Shown: piece after piece, positions 1 through 8,991 of the stretch
Layout: each line of letters opens with the position of its first letter
Numbering within the stretch: the first letter of the stretch is position 1
DNA from: Aquimarina sp. RZ0
Lineage (GTDB): Bacteria; Bacteroidota; Bacteroidia; Flavobacteriales; Flavobacteriaceae
NCBI RefSeq assembly: GCF_008370685.1
Contig: NZ_VTZU01000007.1
Location: forward strand, 62,001 to 126,000
Length of the DNA stretch: 64,000 nt
Direction of reading: 5' to 3'
Notes under the pieces: model-generated
Told to the model about the DNA's origin: nothing
Database searches by the model: none
Seen by the model: the letters and a program-made list of their open reading frames with translations, nothing else
Position numbers and translations under genes: made by a program

Positions 1-36
1 AAGAAAAAACCTGAAGCAGTAGAGGTAGAAGCATAG
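1..36 (+). CDS. C-terminal end of an unidentified gene
   Basis: The window opens inside an open frame that reads KKKPEAVEVEA followed by TAG. Only eleven residues are visible, rich in Lys, Glu and Ala. A hairpin terminator follows about 30 bases later, which supports a real gene end on the plus strand. The tail is too short to name a family; charged Ala/Glu tails are common on ribosomal proteins of this group, but that is only a guess. Confidence 0.5.
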   Translation, partial: KKKPEAVEVEA

Positions 37-64
37 ATACTATATTTTATCTTAATATATATAG

Positions 65-94
65 AAAAGCTAGTTGCAATTGTAACTAGCTTTT
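65..94 (+). terminator. Hairpin terminator of the first gene
   Basis: The arms AAAAGCTAGTT (65-75) and AACTAGCTTTT (84-94) are perfectly complementary and are followed by T residues. It lies about 30 bases after the stop codon at 34-36 and fits a Rho-independent terminator that could work in both directions. Confidence 0.75.
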
Positions 95-112
95 TCTTTA
101 TACACAAGTAAT

Positions 113-270
113 ACGATTTATAACTAAAAATTTCGCATATTCATCGTTTCTTTTTCCTTTCTACTTCGTTTAAAAAATAAACCGTAGCTATAGCTATGCT
201 TGATTTTTTTGCCTTGCATAAAGAAAAAATAATTCAATGAATTTATACGAATTTTTTAATCACAAATCGT
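113..270 (-). repeat. 158-bp palindromic element, copy 1 (reverse orientation)
   Basis: This stretch is the reverse complement of the 158-bp sequence found at 16154, 50536, 54054 and 56877 (and 61928 in the duplicated segment). I see no differences from the majority sequence. It begins ACGATTT and ends AAATCGT, and the outer ~40 bases of each end are imperfectly complementary around a centre containing AGCTATAGCT. The flanks GTAAT and ATAAT share TAAT, as expected of a short target duplication. It carries no coding frame. It is probably a MITE-like, non-autonomous element. Confidence 0.85.
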
Positions 271-275
271 ATAAT

Positions 276-962
276 ACAAATTCTCAAATGAAATTACCTG
301 CCAAAATCATTTCTTTCTCTTTCACTCACACTTCAAAATAAAGGGTTTCGATAAGGCTGCTATTTATGAATGTTCTTTCTCGCTTGAATTAAAAAATAAT
401 TTGATTCAGTTTGCGATGATTTTATCTAAGAACGAGTCAATGATATTGAAATAATAACCTGAACTCGATTATTAATGTTCAAGATTAAAATTCGTTAATT
501 TGAGACATCCAATAAAATTTTTATTCAGTGTTTAAATTGACAAAAGAAACATGTGTTAAGAATCGGCTTTTGAACCAGAGGGACTTGTTTTTTGTACAAA
601 ATTCTTATCAGAATTTTATTCAAACTGATGCGTTTGGCACTAATTGAACTCGCTCCATCAATATAAAGACCGAAAAAAGCTATTTATCAAATAAAATCTG
701 CATAGAATATTACTCGATAATCGAGATTTAAACCCTCCGGCTTGTCTCAACATCAAAATGTTTTTTTTTCAATAAATACCTAGTAGATTTGTCCCGAGGT
801 AGTTTGCTAACTATCAACTAAAAACGCTTTATTTAATTTTTTTGTAAAACATTATATCGAAACTAAGTTTTTAGCTGATAATCTAGGTTGAAATACTATG
901 AGACTTACTCAGAGATATTACCAGTTTGATGAATATTTAACGTAGTCGGATATTACTTCTTT
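276..962. other. Gene-free region with diverged repeats
   Basis: No credible gene is seen. Bases about 288-440 are recognisably similar, in the same orientation, to 56725-56873; the shared core is GAATTAAAAAATAAT followed by GATTCAGTTT. Bases 712-732 match 56564-56584 perfectly in inverted orientation and contain the palindrome CTCGATAATCGAG. The region therefore looks like a graveyard of old short repeats. Confidence 0.6.
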
Positions 963-1454
963 TTATATTTTTTTAAAAGAAATAGAATCTCCAACTGCCA
1001 AATTTAATTTGTCAGATAATCCAGCATTGATCTCCAAAACATATTTAGCGGGTTTTCCAGAGGGTAAAGAAGTTTCATCTAATGGTTTTGCTTGTTTCTG
1101 AAAACTTACAATTTTAAAATTAGTATCTATATAAATGATATCCAGCGGTATTAAAGTATTCTTCATATAGAAGCTTTGTGGTCTGAATTGCTTCTGAATA
1201 AATAGCATACCTTGATTAGACTCCATAGATTTTCTATACATCAAACCAGTTTCTCTCTCATACTCATTATCTGCAATTTCTATATCAATTTTTTTAATCA
1301 ATGTTGGGATAGTGTCTTTTTTAGTATATAAAGATAATTCTCCTTCTTTAGAGAATAAGATTTCTTTTGTAGAAATATTGGTATTTTCTGATTGTTGCTT
1401 GCATCCTAGAAAGATAATTATCCCAAAGACTGCAATTGTATATTTAAGTAACAT
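963..1454 (-). CDS. DUF192 family lipoprotein
   Basis: The 163-residue protein starts with a hydrophobic segment and a lipobox-like FLGC, so it is probably a lipoprotein with Cys18 as the modified residue. Residues about 55-160 match the DUF192 family: ETGLMYRKSM, GMLFI, a SFYMKNTLIPLDIIYID core and a late AKYVLEINAG. DUF192 proteins are small beta-rich periplasmic or exported proteins of unknown biochemical role. The gene stands alone between gene-poor stretches. The family call is firm, the function unknown. Confidence 0.88.
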   Translation of the reverse strand: MLLKYTIAVFGIIIFLGCKQQSENTNISTKEILFSKEGELSLYTKKDTIPTLIKKIDIEIADNEYERETGLMYRKSMESNQGMLFIQKQFRPQSFYMKNTLIPLDIIYIDTNFKIVSFQKQAKPLDETSLPSGKPAKYVLEINAGLSDKLNLAVGDSISFKKI

Positions 1455-1540
1455 ATTACTTTTTTGGGATAAAGATATTTAAAAAAATAAGTAAATCAAG
1501 GTAAGTGCTTATTGCAGTCAAAAAGAACTTGCTATAAAGT

Positions 1541-1573
1541 AAGCGGGGAAGTGAATAGTTCGCTTCCCCGCTT
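1541..1573 (-). terminator. Terminator of the S74-domain gene
   Basis: Perfect GC-rich arms AAGCGGGGAAG (1541-1551) and CTTCCCCGCTT (1563-1573) surround an 11-base loop about 30 bases after the stop of the minus-strand gene at 1603. Confidence 0.8.
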
Positions 1574-1602
1574 TTATGAAACAATTTAACCAGATGTTTT
1601 AT

Positions 1603-2505
1603 TTATTTTTTAATTATTTTTTTACTGTCAATTTTTTTGTTATCTATAAGCAAAGAATAGAAGTAAATACCAGGGGTCAGTTTTTGATTATTGATATCTA
1701 AAAAAACATTTCCTCTTTTGGCCACAGGATATGTGTCTATAGTAGTACCCATATTATCAATTAGTACAATTTTAGCATCCGTGATAGTATCGTCCAGGTA
1801 TAATTCTATGGTTGAAAACCCTTGCGTAGGATTAGGATAACTTCTTATTAGTTTAGATGATGATGTATTATTAGGATTGTTTGTATTAGTGTTGTTAATC
1901 TTTTGTTCAAGTTCTGTTACCTTTAACTGTAAACTTTTGATAAGTTCTTGCTGCTCTTTTAACGCTTCTACAAGAATAGGAGTCATATGCGAATAAGAAA
2001 TTGATTTTCCTTCTATTCCTTCGACGCTTCTTACGAGCTCTGGGAATACTTTTTCGACATCCTGAGCCAGAAAACCAATCTCTTTCTTTTTGGATGCATC
2101 TTTTTTCCAGTTATAACTTACCGCATTAAGTTTGGATAATTTATTGATATAAGAATCATCGATCTCCGTGATATTCTCCTTATCATTTTTGTCTGATCTC
2201 TCATATAGTGTTTTAGCGTAGATGTCTATAAAAGATGCTCTGGGAGTATTGAAGAATACAATATATCGTTCTGATTCCAATCTGGGATCTGCCGCAGTTG
2301 TATTGATATCAAAAGCACGTCTTCTATAAGGAGATGTATTGCTAAATCGTACTCGTAAAGATCCACCTTCTATATCAAGCTTCTTTCCAGGAGAAGTGGT
2401 ACCGATTCCGACTCTTCCATTTGAATCAGTATATATTTGAGCGCTTATGTCATTGGTAAATGATAATACGAGTGCAAAAAATAGTGTAAAGAATAAGTTT
2501 TTCAT
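1603..2505 (-). CDS. Secreted S74-type (tail-fibre chaperone-like) protein with T9SS sorting tail
   Basis: The 300-residue protein has a signal peptide (1-23, ending ISAQ), then a short VGIGTTSPGKKLDIEGG motif that in Bacteroidetes often precedes beta-rich exported domains. Residues about 105-200 resemble the peptidase S74 intramolecular chaperone: a KENITEID start, the conserved LNAVSYNWK, IGFLAQDVEKVFPELV, and a coiled coil (EALKEQQELIKSLQLKVTELEQKI region). The last ~80 residues form a type A T9SS sorting domain (SYPNPTQG...GIYFYSLL...KKIIKK). The protein is probably secreted and anchored at the surface. Whether the S74 module self-cleaves here is not known. A terminator follows at 1541-1573. 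Confidence 0.85.
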   Translation of the reverse strand: MKNLFFTLFFALVLSFTNDISAQIYTDSNGRVGIGTTSPGKKLDIEGGSLRVRFSNTSPYRRRAFDINTTAADPRLESERYIVFFNTPRASFIDIYAKTLYERSDKNDKENITEIDDSYINKLSKLNAVSYNWKKDASKKKEIGFLAQDVEKVFPELVRSVEGIEGKSISYSHMTPILVEALKEQQELIKSLQLKVTELEQKINNTNTNNPNNTSSSKLIRSYPNPTQGFSTIELYLDDTITDAKIVLIDNMGTTIDTYPVAKRGNVFLDINNQKLTPGIYFYSLLIDNKKIDSKKIIKK

Positions 2506-3174
2506 GATTTTTTAGTTTTAAGAATTAATCTTGGTTTTAAGGTTAAATTGTTGTCATAGTCTTTTTTAATGTGTGTTTAGGTATTAATGTTATATTCCAA
2601 ATATATTTTATAAACAGGGATATTTCCCCACCCTTTTCGGGTAGTTTTTATCAGTATTACGTTAAAGGGAGCTTTTTTTGAAATTTAGAAAGAATAGATA
2701 ACGATTTCTCTATTCGGTAAGTTTTTCATACCATGTTAATAGAAATTAGATAGAATAAATAATAAACCCATTTTAAAGAATGTGTATTGATCAATCATCA
2801 GGTTAGTTTCTCGGTATCATAGTATAGATTACTTCAATTTCTAAAAAATCGTTTTTGTAAAATATTTTTGCTATTTGATTTGAGGGAATTTTTAAGAGTA
2901 TGTTTAAAGGTTGTAATAGTGATGACTAATAGGCAGCAGGGTTTTAAACAGACTCTAATAAAGATTAAGCCAGTACATTGAATTCATTTTAATCCTTATC
3001 AGAAAAAAGTTTTACTTACGGACATAAGATACTTTTCCAAAATATATCCGAAACATGGGGTTGATTTTGAAAAAACTACTAACTCTTATTGTACAAAAGG
3101 TTAGATCGTTTTTTTACTGTATGATCAGGTTAGTAATTATAATGCAAGAATCGGAAATTTAGAATATAACATTT
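2506..3174. other. Gene-free region, no feature recognised
   Basis: These 669 bases separate two minus-strand genes. They must hold the promoter of the S74 gene at the left end. I see no repeat, RNA gene or convincing open frame, only AT-rich sequence and a small ACCC/GGGT hairpin near 2627. Confidence 0.5.
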
Positions 3175-4746
3175 TTACAAAACTGTTATCGCTGGTTTTG
3201 TCTCGTAGTAATCACATTTCCAAAACCGAAGTAAGAAGTCAATATCTTCCAGAATTTTTTTACCATTTTGTGTTTTTAAATATTGTATGTGATCACCATA
3301 ATTTTCAATGGCATACAATGCTAATTCTGTAGAAAGATTAGAATCCATCAAAAGGTACTTAAAGTCTTCTTCTTCTGTTTCCGGATCATAAAAAGGATTT
3401 TCTGATGTAGGGAATGCGCTATTAATATCAAAACCATATTCAATACCTCCATTGGGGTTAAAGAAAAGCAAAGCTCTTTCGTCGGTTGCTGTTTTGCCGG
3501 GTTCGAAAGAATATTTTTGATTAGGATCAATTTTATTATTCAATCTATCATTATGGAAGGATATGAATTTTTTATGAAACGAATCCAACGCTCCCGATGG
3601 TAAAAATACAATCAGGGAGTTGTTGTTAAACTCCAGAAAGGATTCTTGCATCTTTTTTAAAGTCTCTATATTCTGCTTTTTAATTTCGGGATTTAATGAG
3701 TTTACTTTATTGATCTCTATCAGAGATTTTTTTTCTTGATCAACTATTTTTTGATCATACTGATAAGATAAAAAAGATCCGGAAAGCCACCACTCTTCTT
3801 TCCAGAATGACATGCCGAAATATAAGATATCGTCTATTTCCTTAGGATAATTGTCTTTAGAAAAAGATTTTTTAGTAAGGTTGAACATTTTTCCTGACGC
3901 TATATGTTGGGTAAAAATTGTTTTTTCATCCGCTCCTTTGTAAAAAAACATACCTCTTATTTTTCTGGGAAGTTTGCAAATATCCTGATATAAAGGATGA
4001 CTGACACCAATAATCTCTAATATCCATTCATCTCCGGATATAGAGAGTAATGCTGTTTTACTTTCATTGATGATTCCATCAATTGCATCATAAAGAACTT
4101 GAGGTTTATACCTAGAATCGATAGAATCGTTTTCGATAATAGATATTTTTTGTTCTGTATATCTATATAGAGTGTCTGGAAAAAATAAATAGCTTTTTAG
4201 GAGAATAGTTTCACAAAATTTTTTAACCTCATAATATGCATCGTCTTCATTGATTATTGATAATCGATAATACGATTGAAGAAGTGTATTCTCTGGGGCA
4301 TATTCGTACTCCTCTTCTAAAACGATCATAACTTCATTGGCCAGCAACATTATCAGAGGGTGATTTGATTCTAAAAAAGAATCTCTATCCAGACAATTTA
4401 TAAAATACCAAATTAAGAAAGCAACATCTTGATGATTAATTTCTTTTTCTATATATTCTGATGTGTCAAAAAATGGTAATGGTTTTCCATACTTTTTTTT
4501 ATGAAGCGAAATAAAAGAATTCCAGAGATTCGTCTCAGAAATTTGATCTTCAAAATAAGATACCAAAAAACAACATAATGCGTTAATCTCTTTACTAGAT
4601 AGAAATTTGCTGAGTTCATTATAGCACAGAGGACTGATATTTCTTTTTACTTCATTGCTTAATTTCAGGTAGTATATATCAGTAGTAGTTTGCTTGCTAT
4701 AGGGTTTAAAGAAACTCCATTCTTTAATATAAATTTTTTTATTCAA
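3175..4746 (-). CDS. Uncharacterised protein, DUF3843-like
   Basis: The protein of 523 residues has no signal peptide or membrane segment. Its N-terminal third (IYIKEWSFFKPY, TDIYYLKLSNEV, LVSYFEDQISETNLWNSFISLHKKKYGKPLPFFD, INHQDVAFLIWYF) resembles what I remember of DUF3843, a Bacteroidetes cytoplasmic family of unknown function. The C-terminal two thirds are acidic and rich in Phe and Tyr without a motif I can name. The gene is monocistronic with gene-free sequence downstream. The family call is from memory and moderate. Confidence 0.6.
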   Translation of the reverse strand: MNKKIYIKEWSFFKPYSKQTTTDIYYLKLSNEVKRNISPLCYNELSKFLSSKEINALCCFLVSYFEDQISETNLWNSFISLHKKKYGKPLPFFDTSEYIEKEINHQDVAFLIWYFINCLDRDSFLESNHPLIMLLANEVMIVLEEEYEYAPENTLLQSYYRLSIINEDDAYYEVKKFCETILLKSYLFFPDTLYRYTEQKISIIENDSIDSRYKPQVLYDAIDGIINESKTALLSISGDEWILEIIGVSHPLYQDICKLPRKIRGMFFYKGADEKTIFTQHIASGKMFNLTKKSFSKDNYPKEIDDILYFGMSFWKEEWWLSGSFLSYQYDQKIVDQEKKSLIEINKVNSLNPEIKKQNIETLKKMQESFLEFNNNSLIVFLPSGALDSFHKKFISFHNDRLNNKIDPNQKYSFEPGKTATDERALLFFNPNGGIEYGFDINSAFPTSENPFYDPETEEEDFKYLLMDSNLSTELALYAIENYGDHIQYLKTQNGKKILEDIDFLLRFWKCDYYETKPAITVL

Positions 4747-4798
4747 AATCGGTTAAATTTGTTTTTTTTCAAAGGCTAGAAACATACTGATTTATTAT

Positions 4799-4835
4799 AA
4801 AAAAGTCTTTTTTCGTATCAGAAATAAGACTTTTT
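4799..4835 (-). terminator. Terminator of the creD operon
   Basis: Arms AAAAGTCTT (4801-4809) and AAGACTTTTT (4826-4835), with T/A runs outside both, lie about 70 bases after the creD stop codon. Confidence 0.65.
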
Positions 4836-4903
4836 AATTACCCCCAATTTTATGTTTTTGTGAGCTGTTTAATATTTTAAGAAAGTTTGTTTTTTGGACT
4901 GAA

Positions 4904-6262
4904 TTATTCTCCCCAGTCAATTTTACGAGATATCATCATAATCGTACCTAAAATTAAGAACAATCCGATACTTCCTACAAGCAGCGCATAGTTCTCTAAT
5001 TGAATAATTACAAAAATAAAAGCATATAGTGCCGCAAGTGATGCTCCTATTAATCCCATAAATTTTAAACTTTTAAGAATTGCTTTGGAGTAGGTTGCTA
5101 TTAATAGTATTACAGAAGAACCGGCAATTCCATATGCGTATAAAAAGCTAGAATGTTCTGAAATGGATATTAATAAGGTGTAAAACATCGTTAGCGCTAA
5201 TCCGATCATTAAGTATTGGAAAGGATGAATATTGATCTTGCTTACTGCTTGAATCAGGAAGAAAACCAGAAAAGTAAGTGCAATTACAAGATATCCGTAT
5301 TTAGTTGCTCGTTCGCTTTTTTGGTATTCATCTACAGGTATGAATAGTTTTACTCCAAAAGCGGATGAGTTTATCTGTGGCAGTTCTCCGTAGAATTCTT
5401 GTTCGAATTCTCTGTTGATTTCTAATACTTTCCAATTGGCTTTAAAACCATCTTTAGAGATGACTTTAGTTTTTGTATCTGGTAAATAATTACCATAAAA
5501 ACTTGGCGAAGCCCAGTTAGAATTCATAGAAACATTGGTTTCGCTACCCACAGGTATAAAACGTAGATGTTCACTGCCGTTAATTTTTAAATCCAGATTA
5601 AAATCTATTGTATTTTCTTTTGGTAGCGAAGCTTCTTTTAGAAAGGTTGTTTCCAGCGTGTTTGTATATGAATTCTGAGTATAACGAGAACGCAAGGGAT
5701 AATGTTCTGCGCCTAACTGTAATTGCAAATTGCTTTTGATTCCTTTTAGGTTTGTAGAGTTTATAATTACGGTTGCTTTATTCCATAAAATATCCTCTTT
5801 AGGAATATCCTGAGTTTCAAAAGTTGGAATAGTAAAAGTGCCTTTTATTTTCATGGTAGCAGTATATACAGCAGATTTATAGATTCCTCTTTTCAGATTT
5901 TTAGCATCCACATCGATATTAGAATCAATATTTAATGTATTAGGAAAGAAAAAAGCAGTATGTACAGAAATAATATCTTCTTCAGTATACGATTTGGTCT
6001 TCTCATCCCAGGTTTTTTTGAGTGCATGGGTTTGATATGGAATCTTAAGAACTGGGCCATACAGTAATACCTCATTACCCCATTTCTGATTAATTTCGCT
6101 AACAACTTCTTTTTGTCTAAAAGAGCGTTCCTGAATTAAATTCTTTATGTATGATAATGGAATAAGTAGCACCAGAATTAATATTCCAACCATAAGCATG
6201 CGGATTGTAATCGATGTTTTTATCCATTGACCAAAAGATTTTTTTTGTTTCTGTGATTCCAT
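4904..6262 (-). CDS. creD: Inner membrane protein CreD
   Basis: The 452-residue length is normal for CreD. The N-terminus has a cytoplasmic stretch, one transmembrane helix (about 20-40, MLMVGILILVLLIPL), and the CreD signature around 45-75 (ERSFRQKEVVSEINQKWG and GPVLKIPY). A large exported beta-rich loop (75-310) follows, then about five transmembrane helices (320-445). CreD links envelope stress or beta-lactam response to the CreBC system in enterobacteria; here there is no CreBC. Instead it closes an operon headed by a winged-helix regulator gene, a common arrangement in Bacteroidetes, so regulation probably comes from that protein. It starts 26 bases after the DUF1361 gene ends. Confidence 0.92.
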   Translation of the reverse strand: MESQKQKKSFGQWIKTSITIRMLMVGILILVLLIPLSYIKNLIQERSFRQKEVVSEINQKWGNEVLLYGPVLKIPYQTHALKKTWDEKTKSYTEEDIISVHTAFFFPNTLNIDSNIDVDAKNLKRGIYKSAVYTATMKIKGTFTIPTFETQDIPKEDILWNKATVIINSTNLKGIKSNLQLQLGAEHYPLRSRYTQNSYTNTLETTFLKEASLPKENTIDFNLDLKINGSEHLRFIPVGSETNVSMNSNWASPSFYGNYLPDTKTKVISKDGFKANWKVLEINREFEQEFYGELPQINSSAFGVKLFIPVDEYQKSERATKYGYLVIALTFLVFFLIQAVSKINIHPFQYLMIGLALTMFYTLLISISEHSSFLYAYGIAGSSVILLIATYSKAILKSLKFMGLIGASLAALYAFIFVIIQLENYALLVGSIGLFLILGTIMMISRKIDWGE

Positions 6263-6288
6263 AGTTTCTGTTATTTATAAATATTTTT

Positions 6289-6942
6289 TTAATTGTTTTC
6301 TTTTTGATAATACTGTATGAACTGATATGTAATGATTAAGAAACATCCAAAGCCTATAGTAAATGCCCAGGTGTTTATATGTTCAATAGGGAATAAAACT
6401 CTTTTAGCGATATCTCCTATGATATCCAGCGGACGCGTTAGTATATCCCAGCTATTCCATCTAAGGACTCTCCCTAGGTAAATCCCGAATCCGCAAAGAA
6501 GCAATACGATGTAGATAATAAGAGTTACTGTTTTTACAGAAAATCGCTCCAAAAGAAGGCTTTGCATAGTACGTAAAGAAGCAAAACCTACGATAAGCCC
6601 ATTAATGGCGAATGATAAAATCAATAATACATCAAACCATACTGATTGTAGTGTGCTTAATCTAATATGTTGTAAATCTGTTATTATATACGGAGCATTA
6701 GGTAGGAAGCTCAACCAGACGGTAAATCCAAACCAGAATAACCATCGATTTTTGTGGATCTTTTTAAAACTTAATAGTAGTGTAATACCATAAGGAATGC
6801 TCGCCAAAAAGAGATTCCAGATCAGAAATGAGAAAAATAAAGAGTCTGTTTTAATTATTCTGATGAGTAATAATACACTACTAAAAGTGACAGCAATAAT
6901 GAATTTCTTGACAAAGGAAATATGTTTGTATACAGTATCCAT
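6289..6942 (-). CDS. DUF1361 membrane protein
   Basis: The 217-residue protein has about six transmembrane helices and the DUF1361 signature: FLIWNLFLASIPY, then WLSFLPNAPYIITDLQHI near residues 75-95 and WFDVLLILSFAINGL near 100-116. The family is a membrane protein of unknown activity. Its start overlaps the stop of the preceding gene by one base (TAATG), so translation is probably coupled. It lies between the small membrane protein and creD in the operon. Confidence 0.85.
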   Translation of the reverse strand: MDTVYKHISFVKKFIIAVTFSSVLLLIRIIKTDSLFFSFLIWNLFLASIPYGITLLLSFKKIHKNRWLFWFGFTVWLSFLPNAPYIITDLQHIRLSTLQSVWFDVLLILSFAINGLIVGFASLRTMQSLLLERFSVKTVTLIIYIVLLLCGFGIYLGRVLRWNSWDILTRPLDIIGDIAKRVLFPIEHINTWAFTIGFGCFLIITYQFIQYYQKENN

Positions 6943-7256
6943 TAGAATTGGATGTATTGAAGAGGATTATTAATGACAATAAACAGATACCCGACAGTAA
7001 TCGGTATATTGAGTAAAAAGATTAAAATAGTAGTTAAGTTTTCTCTGTAATAGTGATAATTAACAACTGTATTGGCAAGTAAGCCAACAAAAGTAATTCC
7101 GTTGAGAACAGTTGCTATGAGTACATAAAATATTCCTAAGAATACTAATTGATCCCAACCGGTAATAAGATGTGATAATAATAGTATAGTGCCTAATAAA
7201 AAGCTTATTGTCGCTATGATAAGGGCATTTTTGTTAATTGATTGTATAATTTTCAT
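6942..7256 (-). CDS. Small membrane protein of unknown function
   Basis: The 104-residue product has three to four hydrophobic helices (about 12-30, 35-60, 77-97) and no motif I recognise. It overlaps the upstream COQ4-like gene by four bases (ATGA) and the downstream DUF1361 gene by one base, so it is tightly embedded in the operon. A partner role to CreD or the DUF1361 protein is inference from position only. Confidence 0.7.
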   Translation of the reverse strand: MKIIQSINKNALIIATISFLLGTILLLSHLITGWDQLVFLGIFYVLIATVLNGITFVGLLANTVVNYHYYRENLTTILIFLLNIPITVGYLFIVINNPLQYIQF

Positions 7257-7726
7257 CTGTTACTATTTATTGGTTTTATTAGAAAAGTAGTACGTATCGT
7301 ATCTATTGAATGATCTAGTAGTTTTTTGTAATCCAGTTTATGAAAAACAAAAGCGTGCCTTCCGTTTTGAAAAGCTTCCCTGAATAATCGAAATTTATCA
7401 AGGTAGAGTAGTGTACCAATAAGTATAACTGTATACAAGTAAATGCTTCTTTTGCCATTACCTAAAAGATAGTACTGCATAGATATTTCTTCAGGAACAG
7501 TAATTCCTGTTTTGGTTAATACATGAAATACATCGTGGTTTTCCAGTTTGGGTTGTGGTGTAAAATCATGTTGTAATAAAAAACTACCTAAATGAAATCC
7601 TAAGCTGATATTAGGATACTGTAATAATTGAGCTATGGAGATGTTCCAAGGTTCTTCTTTTTTAAACCATTTTTGATAGGGTATTTTACTCCACTCATAT
7701 AACGTCTCTAATACTAATGATCTCAT
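7253..7726 (-). CDS. COQ4-like protein
   Basis: The 157-residue protein contains HDVFH at about residues 83-87 followed, after exactly eleven residues, by Glu. This HDxxH-x11-E arrangement is the zinc-ligand motif of COQ4, the ubiquinone-biosynthesis organiser. The surrounding text (HVLTKTGITVPEEI, then YYLLGNGKRS) also fits. Flavobacteria make menaquinone and this gene sits in a creD operon, so a ubiquinone role is unlikely; a lipid- or quinone-binding role is inference. The start lies 16 bases from the operator at 7743-7761, implying it is the first gene of a regulated sub-operon. Confidence 0.65.
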   Translation of the reverse strand: MRSLVLETLYEWSKIPYQKWFKKEEPWNISIAQLLQYPNISLGFHLGSFLLQHDFTPQPKLENHDVFHVLTKTGITVPEEISMQYYLLGNGKRSIYLYTVILIGTLLYLDKFRLFREAFQNGRHAFVFHKLDYKKLLDHSIDTIRTTFLIKPINSNR

Positions 7727-7742
7727 TTTTTTGTTTTAAAAG

Positions 7743-7761
7743 TACTTTGAAATTCAAAGTA
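7743..7761. promoter_or_regulatory. Candidate operator of the HTH_34 regulator, site 1
   Basis: The site is TACTTTG-AAATT-CAAAGTA, a perfect 7-5-7 palindrome, 16 bases upstream of the COQ4-like start. The same arms and all but one base of the spacer recur at 8751-8769 before the first gene of the operon. A dimeric winged-helix regulator is encoded between the two sites, so autoregulation is the simple reading. Confidence 0.65.
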
Positions 7762-7811
7762 ATTGATTAAAAAAATATATTCCTTTTTTCTTTTAAAATA
7801 TGAGCTGTCTA

Positions 7812-8108
7812 CTATTGTTTCTTTAGTAATTTCTCAATAGCATCTACATGTTTTTTAAAAGCAATTTTTCCTTCTTTGGTAACACTGTATTTAGTATTTG
7901 GTTTTCGACCTATAAAAGATTTCTCCACATTTATATATTCTTCTTTTTCTAAAGCTTTGGTATGACTTGCCAGGTTGCCATCTGTGGCGCCTAATAGTTC
8001 TTTTAGCGTTTTAAAATCTGCATATTCATTAACCATCAATACAGACATGATGCCTAACCGAATTCGATGATCAAATGCTTTATTTATATTGTCTATTATG
8101 TTTTTCAT
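7812..8108 (-). CDS. Winged-helix transcriptional regulator (HTH_34 type)
   Basis: This 98-residue protein is one compact winged helix. It has the family marks FDHRIRLGIMSVL (about 12-24), a recognition region LLGATDGNLASHTKALEKEEYI (38-59) and the wing SFIGRKPNTKYSVTKEGK (63-80). The family resembles ArsR/MarR-like regulators, typically dimeric and without an obvious ligand domain. It is encoded second in the operon, after a membrane protein, and two identical palindromes sit at the operon starts. It most likely represses the operon; the effector is unknown. Confidence 0.85.
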   Translation of the reverse strand: MKNIIDNINKAFDHRIRLGIMSVLMVNEYADFKTLKELLGATDGNLASHTKALEKEEYINVEKSFIGRKPNTKYSVTKEGKIAFKKHVDAIEKLLKKQ

Positions 8109-8136
8109 GGCTATTTCCAGTGTGCCTGGAAACTTT

Positions 8137-8742
8137 TTATCGATCGTGTTTAAAATAAATTAGACTACCGTATATTATATGCATTACTCCAAAACCGGCT
8201 ACCCAAAACCAAAATCCGTATCCAGGGTAGATAGCGCAGATCAAACCTAATACAATTTCTATATATCCCAAATACTTTACATTACCAATTGTATATTTTG
8301 AAGCATTTACTAATGCTAAACCATAAAAAATAAGCATCAAGGAACCTGTGAGCCCATAATGATTACTGAAAATTTTTATCAGAATATAAATTCCACCTGT
8401 AATTAGTGGTACTAAAAAGGCGGTTAATAATCTTTTGGAAGTTCCATTCCATAAAGATTCCTTATTTTTTTTAGCTTTTCGATTACTTAATATCGCAGCG
8501 GTAAATATGCTCAAAAATGCAACAGCAGCAAGGTCGATTAAGATATAATTAAAGGTCTGACCATCGAGAATTAGATATGCTCTACCACTGATACTTACCA
8601 AATAATAGGCTACGGCAGCACCCAGCAAAGCATATATGCCTGCTAGTATACCAGACAAACCGCTTAGAGAAAAAAAGCGAGATGATTTATTCATCATATC
8701 TTTAATCTCAGTAATATCTTTTAAATAATCTTCTGTGCTCAT
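8137..8742 (-). CDS. Polytopic membrane protein, first gene of the regulated operon
   Basis: I place the start at the ATG 8740-8742 (MSTEDYLKDITEIKDMM); a longer frame to 8814 would run through the operator and its extra 24 residues look non-coding. The resulting 201-residue protein has a short charged cytoplasmic N-terminus and about six transmembrane helices, including GLSGILAGIYALLGAAVAYYL near 25-45. I cannot assign a family. Such proteins often pair with the small HTH_34 regulators in Bacteroidetes and might sense membrane state, which is inference. Confidence 0.75.
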   Translation of the reverse strand: MSTEDYLKDITEIKDMMNKSSRFFSLSGLSGILAGIYALLGAAVAYYLVSISGRAYLILDGQTFNYILIDLAAVAFLSIFTAAILSNRKAKKNKESLWNGTSKRLLTAFLVPLITGGIYILIKIFSNHYGLTGSLMLIFYGLALVNASKYTIGNVKYLGYIEIVLGLICAIYPGYGFWFWVAGFGVMHIIYGSLIYFKHDR

Positions 8743-8750
8743 TTTTAAAG

Positions 8751-8769
8751 TACTTTGAAATACAAAGTA
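8751..8769. promoter_or_regulatory. Candidate operator, site 2
   Basis: The sequence TACTTTGAAATACAAAGTA is a perfect palindrome apart from its 5-base centre and matches site 1 (7743-7761) in 18 of 19 bases. It ends eight bases from the ATG of the first operon gene, so a bound protein would block initiation of transcription or translation. Confidence 0.65.
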
Positions 8770-8931
8770 AAAATAAAATAATGAGTTATGCAAATAAAAT
8801 AATGAAACTGGCACAATTTTTTGAATACTATAAAAATTTCATTTAGGAGTAGAATAAGGTAGATTTATTTAGAGATGTAAACTTCATTCTTCAACTTTTT
8901 GAAACTCTTTTAAGGAGTCATATTTATAAAA

Positions 8932-8961
8932 AAGAGTGCTACTAATTAAAGCAGCACTCTT
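8932..8961 (-). terminator. Terminator of the CHRD-repeat gene
   Basis: Arms AAGAGTGCT (8932-8940) and AGCACTCTT (8953-8961) with a 12-base loop, flanked by A/T runs, lie about 30 bases after the stop of the minus-strand gene at 8992. Confidence 0.75.
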
Positions 8962-8991
8962 CCTTTCATAACCAAACAAATAAGAAAAACA

